From positions 2,480,001 to 2,544,000 of the forward strand of contig NC_092366.1 in NCBI RefSeq assembly GCF_030848805.1: a DNA stretch of 64,000 bases. Reading direction: 5' to 3'. Positions 11,201-24,200 of the stretch are shown here, one piece after another; within the stretch, counting starts at the first letter, position 1, and the number at the start of each line of letters is the position of its first letter. A model generated the notes under the pieces. The model saw only the letters and a list, made by a program, of their open reading frames with translations, was not told the DNA's origin and did no database searches. The position numbers and the translations under genes are program-made. The DNA is from Temnothorax longispinosus (lineage: Eukaryota > Arthropoda > Insecta > Hymenoptera > Formicidae).

Positions 11201-13999
11201 AAGCATTAAATTTGGCAAACTTTTTATATAATCTAACGTTTTGAGCGTTGAGAATATTCATCGAATATAATTTAAACGAGCTTTCTTTCAAATATCCATT
11301 TTTTTTTTTTTTTATTAGTAATATAATTTTTACATATGAACAGGCACGCCATCGGCTGACAACCCGATACCTGGAATGAATTCGACTTCATCACTGCTCG
11401 AACGGCTCACCGCTTCTTCCAGTCAGAGCAGTCAACCAGCGAGTCCGATGACTAGCCCATCGCCAACCAACGTGAATCTACAGGGCGTGAACCTCACTAG
11501 TCTGCCGAACTCCATCAACGGTCTACAAAACGTTCAGGTTGTTTAAAATAGCAGTTAATTTTTCTCATACAAGCCGATACAGATCGAAATAAATTAACAC
11601 ATTGTCCATTCCAGGTATCATTCCCAGGCTTGTCGCAACCTATCACGATGTCGTTGAACATGTCTCCGACCACTGGCGGCACCGTCACACCTACTGGGGT
11701 CATTGTCTCCCTTCCTATATCATCTGCCACAAATACCTGCACGACAGTATCGAGCGTTAGTATCTACTTGTTTATACAAGTAACTTTTTTGATGCAATTA
11801 GCTTAAAGTAAAACATTCTTCGTAAACTCATAGTAGTAGATAAAATAGTTTTCTTCACGTACATATGTATGAATTCTCATTCATGAAAGTGTTTATTGAA
11901 AAAGTTAATATCAATGTGTAAAATATACATGTGTTTGACGAATAAATAAGTCCCTAAGTAATTTATCAGTAATTAATCGAATATTATCCGAACGTTATAC
12001 TATTTCAGATGGTAGCTGCAACAGTCGTTACGACAGCTATCGCCGGGAGTACACCAACGGTGGTGATCGCCAATCCTGCCAATGCTCACTTGTCTTTACC
12101 CATCGGTAATATATAATTATTATATCCTGTACAATGGATACCACTAATTAAGCTTATTTTATGTCTAAATTTAATTTTTCTTAGCTTTTTCATGCTAAAT
12201 ATTTATATTTAAAAAAATAGATTATGTTTTACGAACCTCTTTAGTTCCTATAATTTTATCTATGGAAAACTATGGATGTATAAAGGAGCTTTATAAGAAG
12301 TTGAGATATAGAACTTGAGATATAGATAAAGAAACTTAAAATATGCGCCTATCTTGAGATTTAGATGATATTAGGCCTGTTCGTTTTCGCTGCACTTTTG
12401 AACTAGTGCAATAAGTTAGAATGAAACATATATTTTCTTTCATTTCAACTTATTGCACAAGTTCAGAAGTGCAGCGAAAACAAACGAGCCTATTTATTTT
12501 ATTGATTGATATTTATTTTATATATAAAAAAATCTCTAAATATTTAATTGGCTGTATACATTTTAGCCCAATTAATACCATCTGGGGTAAAAGGATTGTC
12601 GCAGCAAAGTATGAGGAACAATAACGCAGTGACTCTTGCACAGGTATTAATTTAACAGATAATAAGGATAAAATCTTTATACTTCTAAGATATGCATCCC
12701 TCGATTTACGCGATACTTTTTATACGCGGTAAATAATCGTTCCGTTTACACGATACTTTTTATACATGGTCTCAGATTTACGCGGTCAGAAAATATATCT
12801 TTCTATGGTATTTATTGAAATTATTATATATTAGTAAGCTAAAGTTCTTACTTGATTGTACTTATTATATTATTCTAACCTTTTTTGAGCATATTAGAGA
12901 GCACATTAAGCTTGTTCGCACAAGTGATAAATTTACTTTTCTACACTTCGTATAAATAAAGCATATAGCAGGGCAGCACAAACTGCGTGTAAAGAGACAT
13001 TATATAGCTAAGTTTTAACCATTAACTGGCCCAAAGTTATGTATAGATAAACAAAATACATAACTAAAAAGTCAATAACCAAAAATACGTAACATACACG
13101 TGCTTTTTTCTTACGGTTTTTTTGTCTCCATTTACGTGATTCTCAACCGTGTAAAAAAAATCTATGTGGAACGAGCATCGCGTAAATTGAGGGACGAGTT
13201 GAAGTAGTAATTGCATTTTACATAAGAAATGCAATTCGTGTGTGAGCACTTCATATTAAATCATATAACATTATGTAATCTTAGGGAGGACAAGCAATCC
13301 AACTTATTGGATCTCAAAGACCACGATTTAATCATATGACTCGTCAAGTACAGTCGAATCAAGTTAAATCGGCTGTCTTATCGAATCAATTGGTGACAGT
13401 TGCGAAAACAGTAACGGCGAGTCAATTGATACTATCTGGTAACAAACAAGTATTAACTCCTATAATGGGTAAGTCAACAATGCCATATTGATATTCACGA
13501 AATAAATCGTGATTAAACTTTTGTCCGCATAATACTTTGCACTTAACAATCAGCGATATCTATATAAATCTTCTCTTCGCAGCCGCGACGAAGCCCGTGC
13601 TTATGGCATCACAGACGACGCCTTCTTCCCAAGTAGTACCTGTTAATAAGCAAACTCTATTGACAAAATCCTTGCACGCTAGGGCTTCTACTGGTCAATG
13701 CAGCCAGCAGACGCAAAGTCTCGGGGTGGCTACTTTATCCCAACAACAAGTACGTTTTAATTAAAAGACATTAACTGAACAAACTTTTTTTTATATTATG
13801 TAATATTTTTATTATAAAATTAAAAGAATTAGCTATATTGTTGCAAGAAACATTTATTTTCATTTTACAGCTTCAGCAATTACAACAATGTTTAGCTGCG
13901 CAGCATAAAGTTGCTGTCGCAGCGGGAAGTTCTCAAAGCAGAACGCAAATTGAAGCTCAGAGAAATTCTACGTCTGCCCCGGGGGAAGACCCCGCCTGA
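5210..13999 (+). CDS. Spt20: Spt20 homologue, SAGA histone acetyltransferase complex subunit
   Basis: Twenty coding exons: 5210-5257, 5585-5770, 5914-6032, 6485-6731, 7008-7220, 7591-7769, 7892-8092, 8198-8357, 8462-8536, 9573-9902, 10076-10235, 10480-10685, 10927-11077, 11344-11537, 11615-11755, 12009-12105, 12567-12643, 13285-13468, 13583-13749, 13871-13999. Phases close to 3264 nt, 1087 aa. The N-terminal third matches the SPT20/FAM48A (p38IP) domain: LIVNLYAGNKGYSL near residue 100, FYDGCMIAEVRDYRRSF near 175, then GPLCLDPNP. The rest is low-complexity, rich in Gln, Ser, Thr and Asn, as in animal SUPT20H. The family holds SAGA together in the nucleus as a transcription coactivator; human SUPT20H also binds p38 MAPK and ATG9. 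The donor at 7769/7770 (AAG|GTTCTT) is weak; that intron was chosen because it restores phase and the alignment. Start chosen as the ATG of the first leader-linked exon in phase. Confidence 0.9.
5371..5526. repeat. Palindromic element, family A copy 2
   Basis: Starts GGGTCTATTTTTTATTGCTG and ends with an inverse CAATAGAAAACAGGCCC. Inner arms contain CACTAGTTCGA and TCGAACTAGTGCAGCC, then ATGTAC-type inverted motifs. It sits in the first intron after the Spt20 start codon and ends 58 bp before the next exon. Confidence 0.8.
8118..8149. repeat. Perfect 15-bp hairpin in a short Spt20 intron
   Basis: AAAACTACATAGACA, a two-base spacer, then its exact inverse TGTCTATGTAGTTTT. It begins 26 nt after the donor of the 105-nt intron 8093-8197. 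Too small for a transposon; may be an intronic RNA stem. Confidence 0.75.
8603..9465. mobile_element. Non-autonomous inverted-repeat element in Spt20 intron
   Basis: The left end reads TTAAAGGAGGGATCCTGG then TTTAAAAC; the inverse of the right end reads TTAAAGAGGGGGATTACGG then TTTAAAAC. The imperfect terminal inverted repeats of about 26 bp enclose roughly 860 bp with no coding capacity. TTAA sits at each outer edge, so the target duplication may be TTAA, but the CCC typical of piggyBac is absent. An internal hairpin lies at about 9050-9087 (GGGCACGTATT and its inverse). Confidence 0.6.
12373..12491. repeat. Palindromic element, family A copy 3
   Basis: Begins AGGCCTGTTCGTTTTCGCTG and ends in the inverse GCAGCGAAAACAAACGAGCC. 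Inner arms are GAACTAGTGCAATAAGTT and AACTTATTGCACAAGTTC. 119 bp, inside a Spt20 intron 75 bp before an exon. Confidence 0.85.
12694..13197. mobile_element. Inverted-repeat element of about 0.5 kb in Spt20 intron
   Basis: The left end GCATCCCTCGATTTACGCGA matches the inverse of the right end, CGTCCCTCAATTTACGCGA. Next to the left end TTTACGCGATACTTTTTATA recurs as TTTACACGATACTTTTTATA. The spacer has no coding exon. The intron holding it runs from 12644 to 13284. Confidence 0.6.
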
Positions 14000-16900
14000 A
14001 TATGTTCAAATAAATGATAATGATCATGTTACGTCGAAATAATTGAAGCCCGCCTGAAAGAAATGTAGTGAGGCATTTGTATATTACATTATGATTATGA
14101 ATATGAGATTTTAATTTTTTGCATGTGAAAATCGTATGAAAAATGTGTTTTTGTTTTAAATTGTCTACTTAGTTACGACGAAGTTTTACTCTAGCAAATT
14201 ATTCGTATCTGCCGACTGAAAATATACAAAATATATAAGAAAATATACAGGATATTTTACCAGATCAGTATTACATAATATTAATGACCATGTGCAATAA
14301 ATGCATTTCTCCCAAATGAATGTCCGCCTTAAAATGTTACTTTAGGGGAGGTTTCAATTATTGTAAATATAACTTATACATATATATATATATTATATAT
14401 ATATAAATATATATGATACGATTTGTTTTATATTAAAAACATAATAAATATTCCAGTTTTTATTGATCTTTATCCCTTTTTGTAGCACTATCGAAATCTT
14501 GCAATCAATCCTCGTATTCTTAATCTATTTTACGAATAGTGACAAGAACAATGTTAACTCTCATTGATGTATTTTATTTTATTTAATTATATACATCAAA
14601 CAAATTTTACTTAATCTATTGAAATTTATTCCATTTCGTATTTTTCCAAGAGACTGTCATATGTAATCTAGCCGTCGTTAACATTTATTTGTACATTTTG
14701 ATACGTGTGTTGCACAATTTTTATTTGTATATAATAAAAAAGTACATATTTTATATAATACCACAAAATATTTTTTTAGTATTTTTATACAAATTACGGG
14801 CATCATAAAAGTTGTCAAGGAATCCATGCGCAAAATTAGAAGAGTAGCAAAACATATATGTAAATGCATTAATTTTTTTTAATGTAATGCTATCGTACAA
14901 TGTTCATCGGTTATCTACATCTATGTATAAATAACCGAAACACTTTGCAAAATAAAAAACAAATCGCTAGCATTTTAAAAAATACCAAAAACTAAATATT
15001 TTGTTAATACTTATTAAATATTATTAGAACTCTTTGTTCATAAAATAAACGTTTCTCATGCTTCTTTTACAAGTTACTCAAAATTTATATCTGACAAAGT
15101 ATTTCCTAAATATCAATCAGTGTTCACTAATTAATGTTTTTTTATACATCAATTATAAACAGGATAATTGATTTGATTGTCAATTTGATTTATTCATTAG
15201 CACTTAATCTACTTATTCTACTTACAATAAGGTAACACAACAATAAGCGTAACCATTCACAATGTAATCACCAAAATTAAGATTTTATATCATATCAATG
15301 TTTTATAAAAAGGAAGATTTATCAATAAGACCAACGTTTTTTTTTAACAATACTTTAATTGGATCATTCATATATTAACAAGTAGGGAGACTGTTAATAA
15401 CCAAATAAAAAATTTAATCTTGTTAATCGAAATCGCGCGATATAAATGATAACATTTAAAAAAATTGCATTGTTTAAACCTACAATGGATAAAAAAGATA
15501 ATTTGCACATCTATTTGGAATAATTTTTACATATGGGAACATTTCACAGCAGTTATATATTATCTATATTTTTTATATTCCCATTTTCTGAATAAAATTA
15601 TCATGAAACTTGGGCAAATAGTAGGCAAATTTTCTTTTGTACAATTCCGATCTTGTATAAAGTGGAATATGTAGGTATCCTAAAATAAGTAATCAGAAAC
15701 TTAAATATAATTAAAACATGTATAAAAACTATTAGATATGAAAGATATTGTTATAAAAGCTAAATTGGTCATGATCAATTGTCTAAATCCTGTTTCCTAA
15801 CACGTGATATAAAATCTGTATAATCTTTAACACTCAGACCCAGCCGTATACGATCACAAAAGATTTGTTTTAATAAATCTATTATAAATAATCTATAACT
15901 TCGAGATTATGCTATCTTGAAGAATAGAAATTGAATTACGATAATAATTATCCAACAGTAATTAACGCTAGCAGGAAGATGGTATGACAAAAATACAAAA
16001 CTTATTCTATAATCTTAAATGTTACATTAAGATATTTTTAAACTATATATTCTATTTTCACAACCTCCAGATCCGGTATGTTTCAACAACTTCTTGAACA
16101 ATAGCAAAATTATAATAGAGGTAACTGCATAGAGTTACATTCATTGAAATTTTCGAGAAACGTTAGCAGATATTTATGATCTATAATCTGCGTCGTTCTA
16201 CGTATGGGCTATAGGAGAAACAAAAAAATCTGGATCTATCCATTATATGTTTACATAACAAGCGATAAACAATTATAATAAAAATAATTTATACTTATAT
16301 TCATCGAAATTGTGAATTGATGTCATTGTTAACACATCATATCTTAGTAGGTAATCATAGAAAGACTCTAAGAAATAAAATTGTATGATGAATATAAGCT
16401 TACAGTAGAGCAGAGAAAAAAAATAGTTGCACGTCAGATTATAGAATACAAAAAATTACTGCCAAAGTTTAGGAGTTTATGATAGTAATTATCAAAGCAA
16501 ACCAAAATAATATTTTAAACACAAGTCTAAAAATCATACATGTTTGAACATACACATTTCCTGAAGAAATGTGTTCAAACAAATGTTAAGGTAAACAACG
16601 GATATATCGATTATATATTATAAACGAGAAGTCCACTGAAGTCCACGTTCACTTATGTCCATTTCCATCAGATTAATTTTAGTCTTGTGTATATCGGTTT
16701 AATTACGTATAATTTACTTTTTCTAATTTCTTAGAACTAAAAATAAAAAGTAAGTAAAATCGAGATTAAAGTTAATCTACATTGGTAGAAATGGACATTA
16801 GTTAGAGAAATCATCTTATAGCTCGGAAACGTATAATTTCCGGACTCAAGTTTGTCAAATATTTGTCTCTTCAGCATATCCTACAAATTAGCTGTAATCT

Positions 16901-18202
16901 TTTATACACTATATGACTATATAACCAGAGCGTAACATCAGATAATCTTTTAACTATAAACGAATATTAATAAACCAATAAATCAAGAAGAAACAATCAT
17001 AAATAATTTGGAGATAATTTTTTAAATTCAAGTATAGAATCACCATTTTATAGTAAAAAAATGATCGTCTAATCTTTAACATTATATCTATTTCCAATTC
17101 ACGAAATATGTGATATGTCATCTGTTTCCTCTTCTGAAGCTCAGTCCATCACCCTCCCTGTTTTCATTCGTTCATTATTCGTTATTCGTTATTCATTATT
17201 CGTTAATTACACTCGTCTATTTTTGCTGAAGAAAGATCGATTTTCTAGAGTTTCTTTCTAGTGTCAAAAATACCGACGGTTTTGAGACACCACGCTTTTT
17301 AATCACCGATATATCAGTCTCTGTGTAAAATGTATTAACTCGGGCAAGCGCTCGTTGAATTTCCAAATCCGAGTTAGCAAACTTGGATTACGATAGAATA
17401 CTGTTGCACGTCGTACTACAGACACTTAAATGCAAATAACATTATTGGCATGTATTCAGTAATTGTGCTTGTATATCAACGCTTCATCTTAATTATATCT
17501 TGCAAGAACATTCAGAATGGAACGTACATATTTATATAGAGTGAGACATTTAACTTTGAATGCTACACATATTAAATGTAGTAAAAACCACAGGTCACAT
17601 AGTACCATATACATATATAGATCTATAACATACACAGACCCATGTATCACTTTTAGAAATTTTATTTTGTGATTAAATTAACGATGTGTAATAAAAACAT
17701 ATTTCGTTGCGGCGTCAAATTTCCAGATAGATATCAAAGCATTAAAACGATATGAAATAAAGCACGAATATCTACTAAAAAGTAAAAATGGTGACAAGCT
17801 TTAATAAAAATTTTCTAATTCTTTGATAACAATTATCTCAAAAAAGATTCGTAAAATATAAATGTACATAGATATACATGGTTGAATTTATTTTTTATAA
17901 AATATTTTGGCTTCAATATTAAAAAAGTTATAATTTTATTTGAGATAACATAATTATAGAAACGGTGATAATAAAAATCTGAAAAATCATTCATTATTTT
18001 TCTTTCTCAAACCGGACTTTTTCATACATTCACGCAAAATAGAAATATGCAAGTAGATTAATTTAAATGTCTCATTCTATAAATTATTCATAATTAATTA
18101 AATAGCGCACATATGTTCTTGCAACATATCATCCAAAAAGTTAATTATTAATTATATTATATGTGGTAACGACATATGTGGTAAAAAGCTATTAACCTAT
18201 TT
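14000..18202. other. 3' untranslated regions and intergenic DNA between Spt20 and brummer
   Basis: The two genes converge here. The 4.2 kb is AT-rich and has no supportable coding exon on either strand. It contains TA-rich microsatellite sequence near 14378-14412 and a TTATTCG-type run at about 17163-17207. AATAAA-like signals occur on both strands, but AT-richness makes any single one unreliable. Long 3' UTRs of both genes probably fill part of it. Confidence 0.6.
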
Positions 18203-21200
18203 CTATAGTAAGCTTGTGGATGGTTGATCTACTTCCGGTCGACTGTCCGGAGATTTAGACACCTCCGCTTGTTCTGGGTCCTTTTCCATATCCCATTCAC
18301 TTTCCGGATCAGAGAATATATTTGCACTATCCAGTATATCATCTTCTAACGATACATCAGACAAATTTTCCATGCTTTGTTGATTTCCGTCGGTGTAAAG
18401 AGACTCTGTAGCTGCTGAATACATTTTACAAAATTTAAAAAATTAAATTAGATTGATAATAAAAAAATCATTGAATAATTTATTTTAAAATATTGATCAT
18501 AAATATATATCGTTAATATTTCTTTAGAAAGAAAATATCAATTAATTACCGTCATTGAGTTTATGCTGAGATAACCATGTAGGCTCATCCCAATCATCGA
18601 ATTGGAGTTTTTTATTGGTGTCAACTTCATCCGAAGAAAGTATGGTATGCGATTCTGATTCCGTTACATCGAAGATTTCTGTCACTTGCACTTTATTGTT
18701 ATCATCCATATAATAATACGCTATTACGGCCTCTTGATCCGACGTTGCCTAGTAAGAGTTATAAGATTCATTATAAAATTTATCTTGGAATTTATTCAAA
18801 TATGTGTTTTGAACATTCTATTTTTCTTGTTACTCACTTGGAGAATATTTTCGAAAGTATCATCCACTGACGTACAGTCGCCCATATTTATTACACAGCT
18901 CGATTTCCTTGAATCTTTCCATTTTTCCAATTGTCCACTATAACATGAAATATTTTAACAACAATGACATTAATTCAAAAATTTGTTAAATATAATTCTA
19001 TAAGAGAACTATCTCCACTATAATTACTTACCATTCGTTGTATTGGAGAGTCAAATTCAGGTTCTTTTGCTTTTTGTATATAGCGTCTATCTCGTCTGCA
19101 TCCTGCACATCATATGTATCTGCAAATGTTCGAAAATATTAGAATCATATCTGCTAAATAATTTAAGCCACATTAAGCTCACTTAAACCATATTGACATT
19201 TACTTCTTTCTGCCACGTTATTTACATAATTAAGTAAAATTTTTTTATTATAATTGATTTAAAAGTTTAGGTTAAAAATCATTGGTCAAAATGTACTTAC
19301 TCGTATCGAATTCCATAATGTTGAAATAACACTTGATCGTTTGAGGCAATGGCTCAGCATAGACATTGATCTTCGGGAACATTATACTCAATTGTTGTAA
19401 GACAAATTTAGTTAATTCCGCTAAGTTATGTCGTAGCTTTGGAACGCTCGTAATGAATCTGAAATAAAAAAAAATGTTTTTCATTAATTGCAAAGTAAAT
19501 CGTTATAAAATATTACTAGTATTTACGAACAGACATGTCCGTTGAGATACTTTATTACTTTTTATCTTTCGCACCTCTACAAAGTATAAATTCACAATGT
19601 AATGTAAAACCCGCGCGCGTATCAAAATACTTTCATAAAAGAATGACAAAGACTTTAACATCAATATGTGCGTCAAAAGTAGATTTACAATTTAAAATAA
19701 GATTTCAGACAATAAATGCTTTAGTAATTTCGCAGGTATGCATTAATGTATCACGAAATAAAGAAAGCATTTATGCTTACCGAGAGTGTGTTAAATGCTT
19801 ATTGTGAGTAAGTGCCTGTTGCGGGGTACGCAGAACATTTCCGACTACTTTGAATTCCAAGGTACGAGTTTCTATCTTGTTACCAATCAGACTACCAATG
19901 ACATGCATGACATTAAATACAATATTGCAAGCGGTAATTATGCGTGAAATTGCCTGAATTGCCAATTGACTGAATCTGTGATATGTATCAATGGTGACAT
20001 TGGTGCTCATGCAATGCGATGCAATAAAAGATAATAAAAAAACAAACTTAAGGTGAAATTCCTGTCTAGACGATTAAAAAATTGCTTTTGCTTTCTTGAA
20101 CTTTAAAATCTCAAAAATGTATTTATAGAGTACTGTGTCAAAATAACAAAAAATAATGGAGAGAGATTTAATTTAATTTTGATACAAAAATATAAATTAA
20201 AAATTTTTTCTTTGTACAGTTTAAATAAAATAAAGTTTTCATGTCCTAAAAAAATGTTTTTCAAAATGTGTGTAGTGGTTTTAATTCAGAAAATATTAAA
20301 TCTATGCACTTATAAAAATATTAATTAATGTTTCAAACACAAATAAATATATACAAAAAATCTCAAATTTTTATATTCAAATTTATTTTAAACAAAATCT
20401 GCTTTAAAAATTCTTCTAGACAAAATACTTGTTAATAATGATCTTAATTGATCTGCAATATTTAATAATAAAGATTATTAATTTACAAAATATATATATT
20501 TGTGACATGCAACACCTCCAATTAATGAGAAAAATGAAAAGCATTAAGTATAATACTTATTTATATGTGCACGTGTATTTATATAAAAATATTGTTATGT
20601 AAAGCGTGTATGTGATGCATATTTGCATGCGCATATATTTCAACAGCTACTTACTTTGTGATTGTAGCGTACATTACATCTGCCGGTAGTGTACAAGGTA
20701 AACTCAACAACGACAACAGCTTCATACCACGATGCTTAAACAACCAGTTAATAAGTCCCTTGTTGGCAGAATCTATAGCATCTTGGAATATTGTCATCAC
20801 AGTCTCAGGCATATTAGCTACCAATGCTTCCTAAAATGGAATATCAAGAACGTAAAATAAGAATAGTTTAAAATTCAAAAATTTAAAAATTAACAAATGT
20901 TACTAAAATCGAGTTTAAGTTATATTTAAAATAAATAGAATAAAATATTATTATCAAAATTATTGCCGCTACTGAAAGTATTGTAGACTCTCTCACCTGT
21001 CTATGCATTTTACATTCTACACATTCCGGATCATATTCCATACCATCGTCGATCGTTTCCTGAACTATGTATGTAGACTGAACAGCGAGACACCTTGTGC
21101 AGTTCAGTAGATTATTACGATGTAAAAATCGTAACGCATCGTCAAATCCTTGCTTACACATACTCGAGAGAGTCTGTAATTTAAAAGCATGTAAAATTAT

Positions 21201-24200
21201 ATATGTTAATTTGAAGTATTTAATGCAGTATCAAAAGGGATAATTAACATTTTCGTCTTACCTCCGTTTTAGGCGGAAAAAGTATCTTCGTAAACCTGTA
21301 TATGTTTTGTCTAGAGAGCTCTATGCTTGTATTGGCGACATTGACCTGCAAAATACAAGGACATGCATAAATAATGCAAATAAATGATAATTATAAAAAT
21401 TAATCAGGCACACTCGTTGATTTTATTGTATGTCGAAGTTGTTTTAAATTTCTTTATCGAGGAATTATTTTATTGATACGCGTGAATACGTACGTGGAAA
21501 AGTTGAGATGAAATGTCCCTCGGGCAGATATCGCTCTCTCCGCAGAACGGACTAACGGTAATAGTATTTTCATCGAGCGTAGGAAGATTATCGCTGAAAC
21601 CGCCGTCCATGTATCTGATGCCGTGGAATCGTGGTGGCAACAAACCAGAAAACAGCGGCACGAACGAAGTGGCTAGTAGAGCCTTTAAAAAACAGAAAAT
21701 ATTATCGTAAAGGAGGATGAACAACTTCTCAGAAAGAAAAATTGTTAATAATATGAAAAAAATAGAAACATACGATTAGCTTTTACTTCAGACGAGCGAA
21801 GATACTTTTATTTATTGAAAAAAATAGACTTCAAAATTTTTGCATATATAAAACTTCTTCGAAGGAACAGAAAATTAATTCTCAGAATATCTCGTGAATG
21901 GTGCTTTAACGAGAATCTATTATGGACAAAAATTGATCTAACTTCTAACATATCTTACCTGCAGCAAGTCTTCCTTTGAGTTAAATTGGGAAACGATTAC
22001 GTTCTTGCCGTCATATACTCTGGTTAGAGAAATGTGTAATTTACCATTTACACGGATATGTGCATCATCTGGTAAAAACTGGAATAAAAATAATAGTAAG
22101 AAGACTGAAATAAAAACGGCTGCAAACATGGCGTATTAATAGTGAATTTTTATATTATTAGAAATCTAAATCGGAGCTCTCCACTTTGTACGTTGATACT
22201 GAATGATGCAAGAACGTTATTTAGGATGCAGGAACAAAAACAGCATGTAAATAGATTGCCAGATGCAAATTCTAATGCGGTAATGTCGTAATTTCTTGTT
22301 GCACTCACTTTTCGCAGGCTGTCCAGCAGTATCTCTTGCACATTGAAGGATGGACTGAACGGTCCGAGCGTGCGTTGTCGCGCTTCACGTGCCACGCGTA
22401 ATACGTTGCTCGTCATTTCGCCTGAAAGCAGATAAAGAACGATCCTGAATTAGAGCAGGACCAACCTGAGGACTGTTATTTATGAATTTGCCACCAATGC
22501 ATCGACAGAATTTGATCAATTATGATAAAATCCATCTTAACGGAGAAGCAGGCTATATAAATTCGCATTGCAACTACGTTATTGCCACAATTTCACGCAA
22601 ACGGTTTCTTTAAGTAAAAATTATTATTATTTAAATATATCAAAAATGTATAATTATATTATTCAACAAAGATGATTAATCATCATTAACCTCTAGAGGA
22701 CGAGAAACTTGTTTTTAGGCTTCAAACTGTTTATACAGTAAAATATCATGTATAAGAGTTTTTTGGGTCGTTGAATAGTTCCGGGAATCTCTAAAAGAAA
22801 CAAGTGAGAATGGCCATTTCTGAGAATTAAAGCGATTACTCTTATCCTTTTATTGTGAGACCTCTTTTGTAAAACCTTTAGATATTTTATATGTCGCCTC
22901 TTTACTATTTTTTTTACTATTTCTTTACTATTTTCCTACTATATCTTTACTTGTAAATAAAAAAAAACCTGCTCTAAAGGTCCTCTAAAGTTTTCTAAAG
23001 GTTAAAGATACACCCATATCCGTGTATAATCTGCACATGTATATGCAGATTTATGTACATGCATTAAGTTATCTATAAGAAATATTTTTCTAATTAAATA
23101 TTTAAAATATGTAAAATAAAAATATATATATTTTAATTTTATGTAGATATACATATATATAAAAATTTAATATTTATGCATTAATATTTATAACAAATGT
23201 TTTTTAATTAAATATTCAAAATAAATAAAATTAAAATATATATGCCTGTATATACTTGTCATTAAAAATATGCTCATAATCTCTCTTGAGGTGGAAAAGG
23301 AGAACAATGATCAATGTGGGATTAATCAAATTTGATAAGATATTTACAAGATATCAATTGGCATAGCTTGTCGATAGAATATTGAATAAAAATAAGGTTT
23401 TGAAACAATCATGTTCAAAGCTTTAGGAATTTTGTATGTGGAGGAGAGAGGGATGTAGCTGTATGTATGTGTGTGTGTGTGTGTGGTGTATGGTGTTCTC
23501 GCAGATTTTCATTACGAATAGATATTTATATTTCTTCAAGGTCTTAGATCTAGAATTCGTCTGTCTAACACAAGTAGACGTAATTAAAAAACCATATCTC
23601 TCAACTCGTTAATCTTGATAATGTTTACTCTTGTTAGGTCTTTTATCTAGACTCTTAACTGCTATATGAAAATACTGCAATTTATGATTCATGTCCGACG
23701 ATCAACAACATTCCTATCGCTAATGAGATATTCACTTTCTAACGAGATATTCGCTTTTATTCATTTATTGATCCAGCTACTAAACAACAGAGACTTTTTA
23801 ATAAGATATCGCTATTAGCGCTTCGAACGCATATATGTAACACTATACGCGTCGAAAAATCTTAATTCTCAGAATTTAACGCAAGAAAACAACGAAACGG
23901 CTTTTCTTGAATGTTCGAAAGCGCGATCCCATCCCGATGTCGATGTTACGCATATAGTGCGATGTCGCAAACTACTTGAAGATAAAAAATATGTTCTTTT
24001 TTAGAACTACCATGTAATAACGCCGATCTCGCGATATCCATGATAAATCGGCAATAAATAAACCCAGATGCGTCTATTTTTACGTAACCTCATGACGACC
24101 TCCCCTTCTATCTCTCTGGCATTTGCTCCAAGTTAAATTCCGCAGACAATTCTACGTCAATGGCGAAAGAAAGAATAAGCGATAGGAGCCGAGGAAAGAT

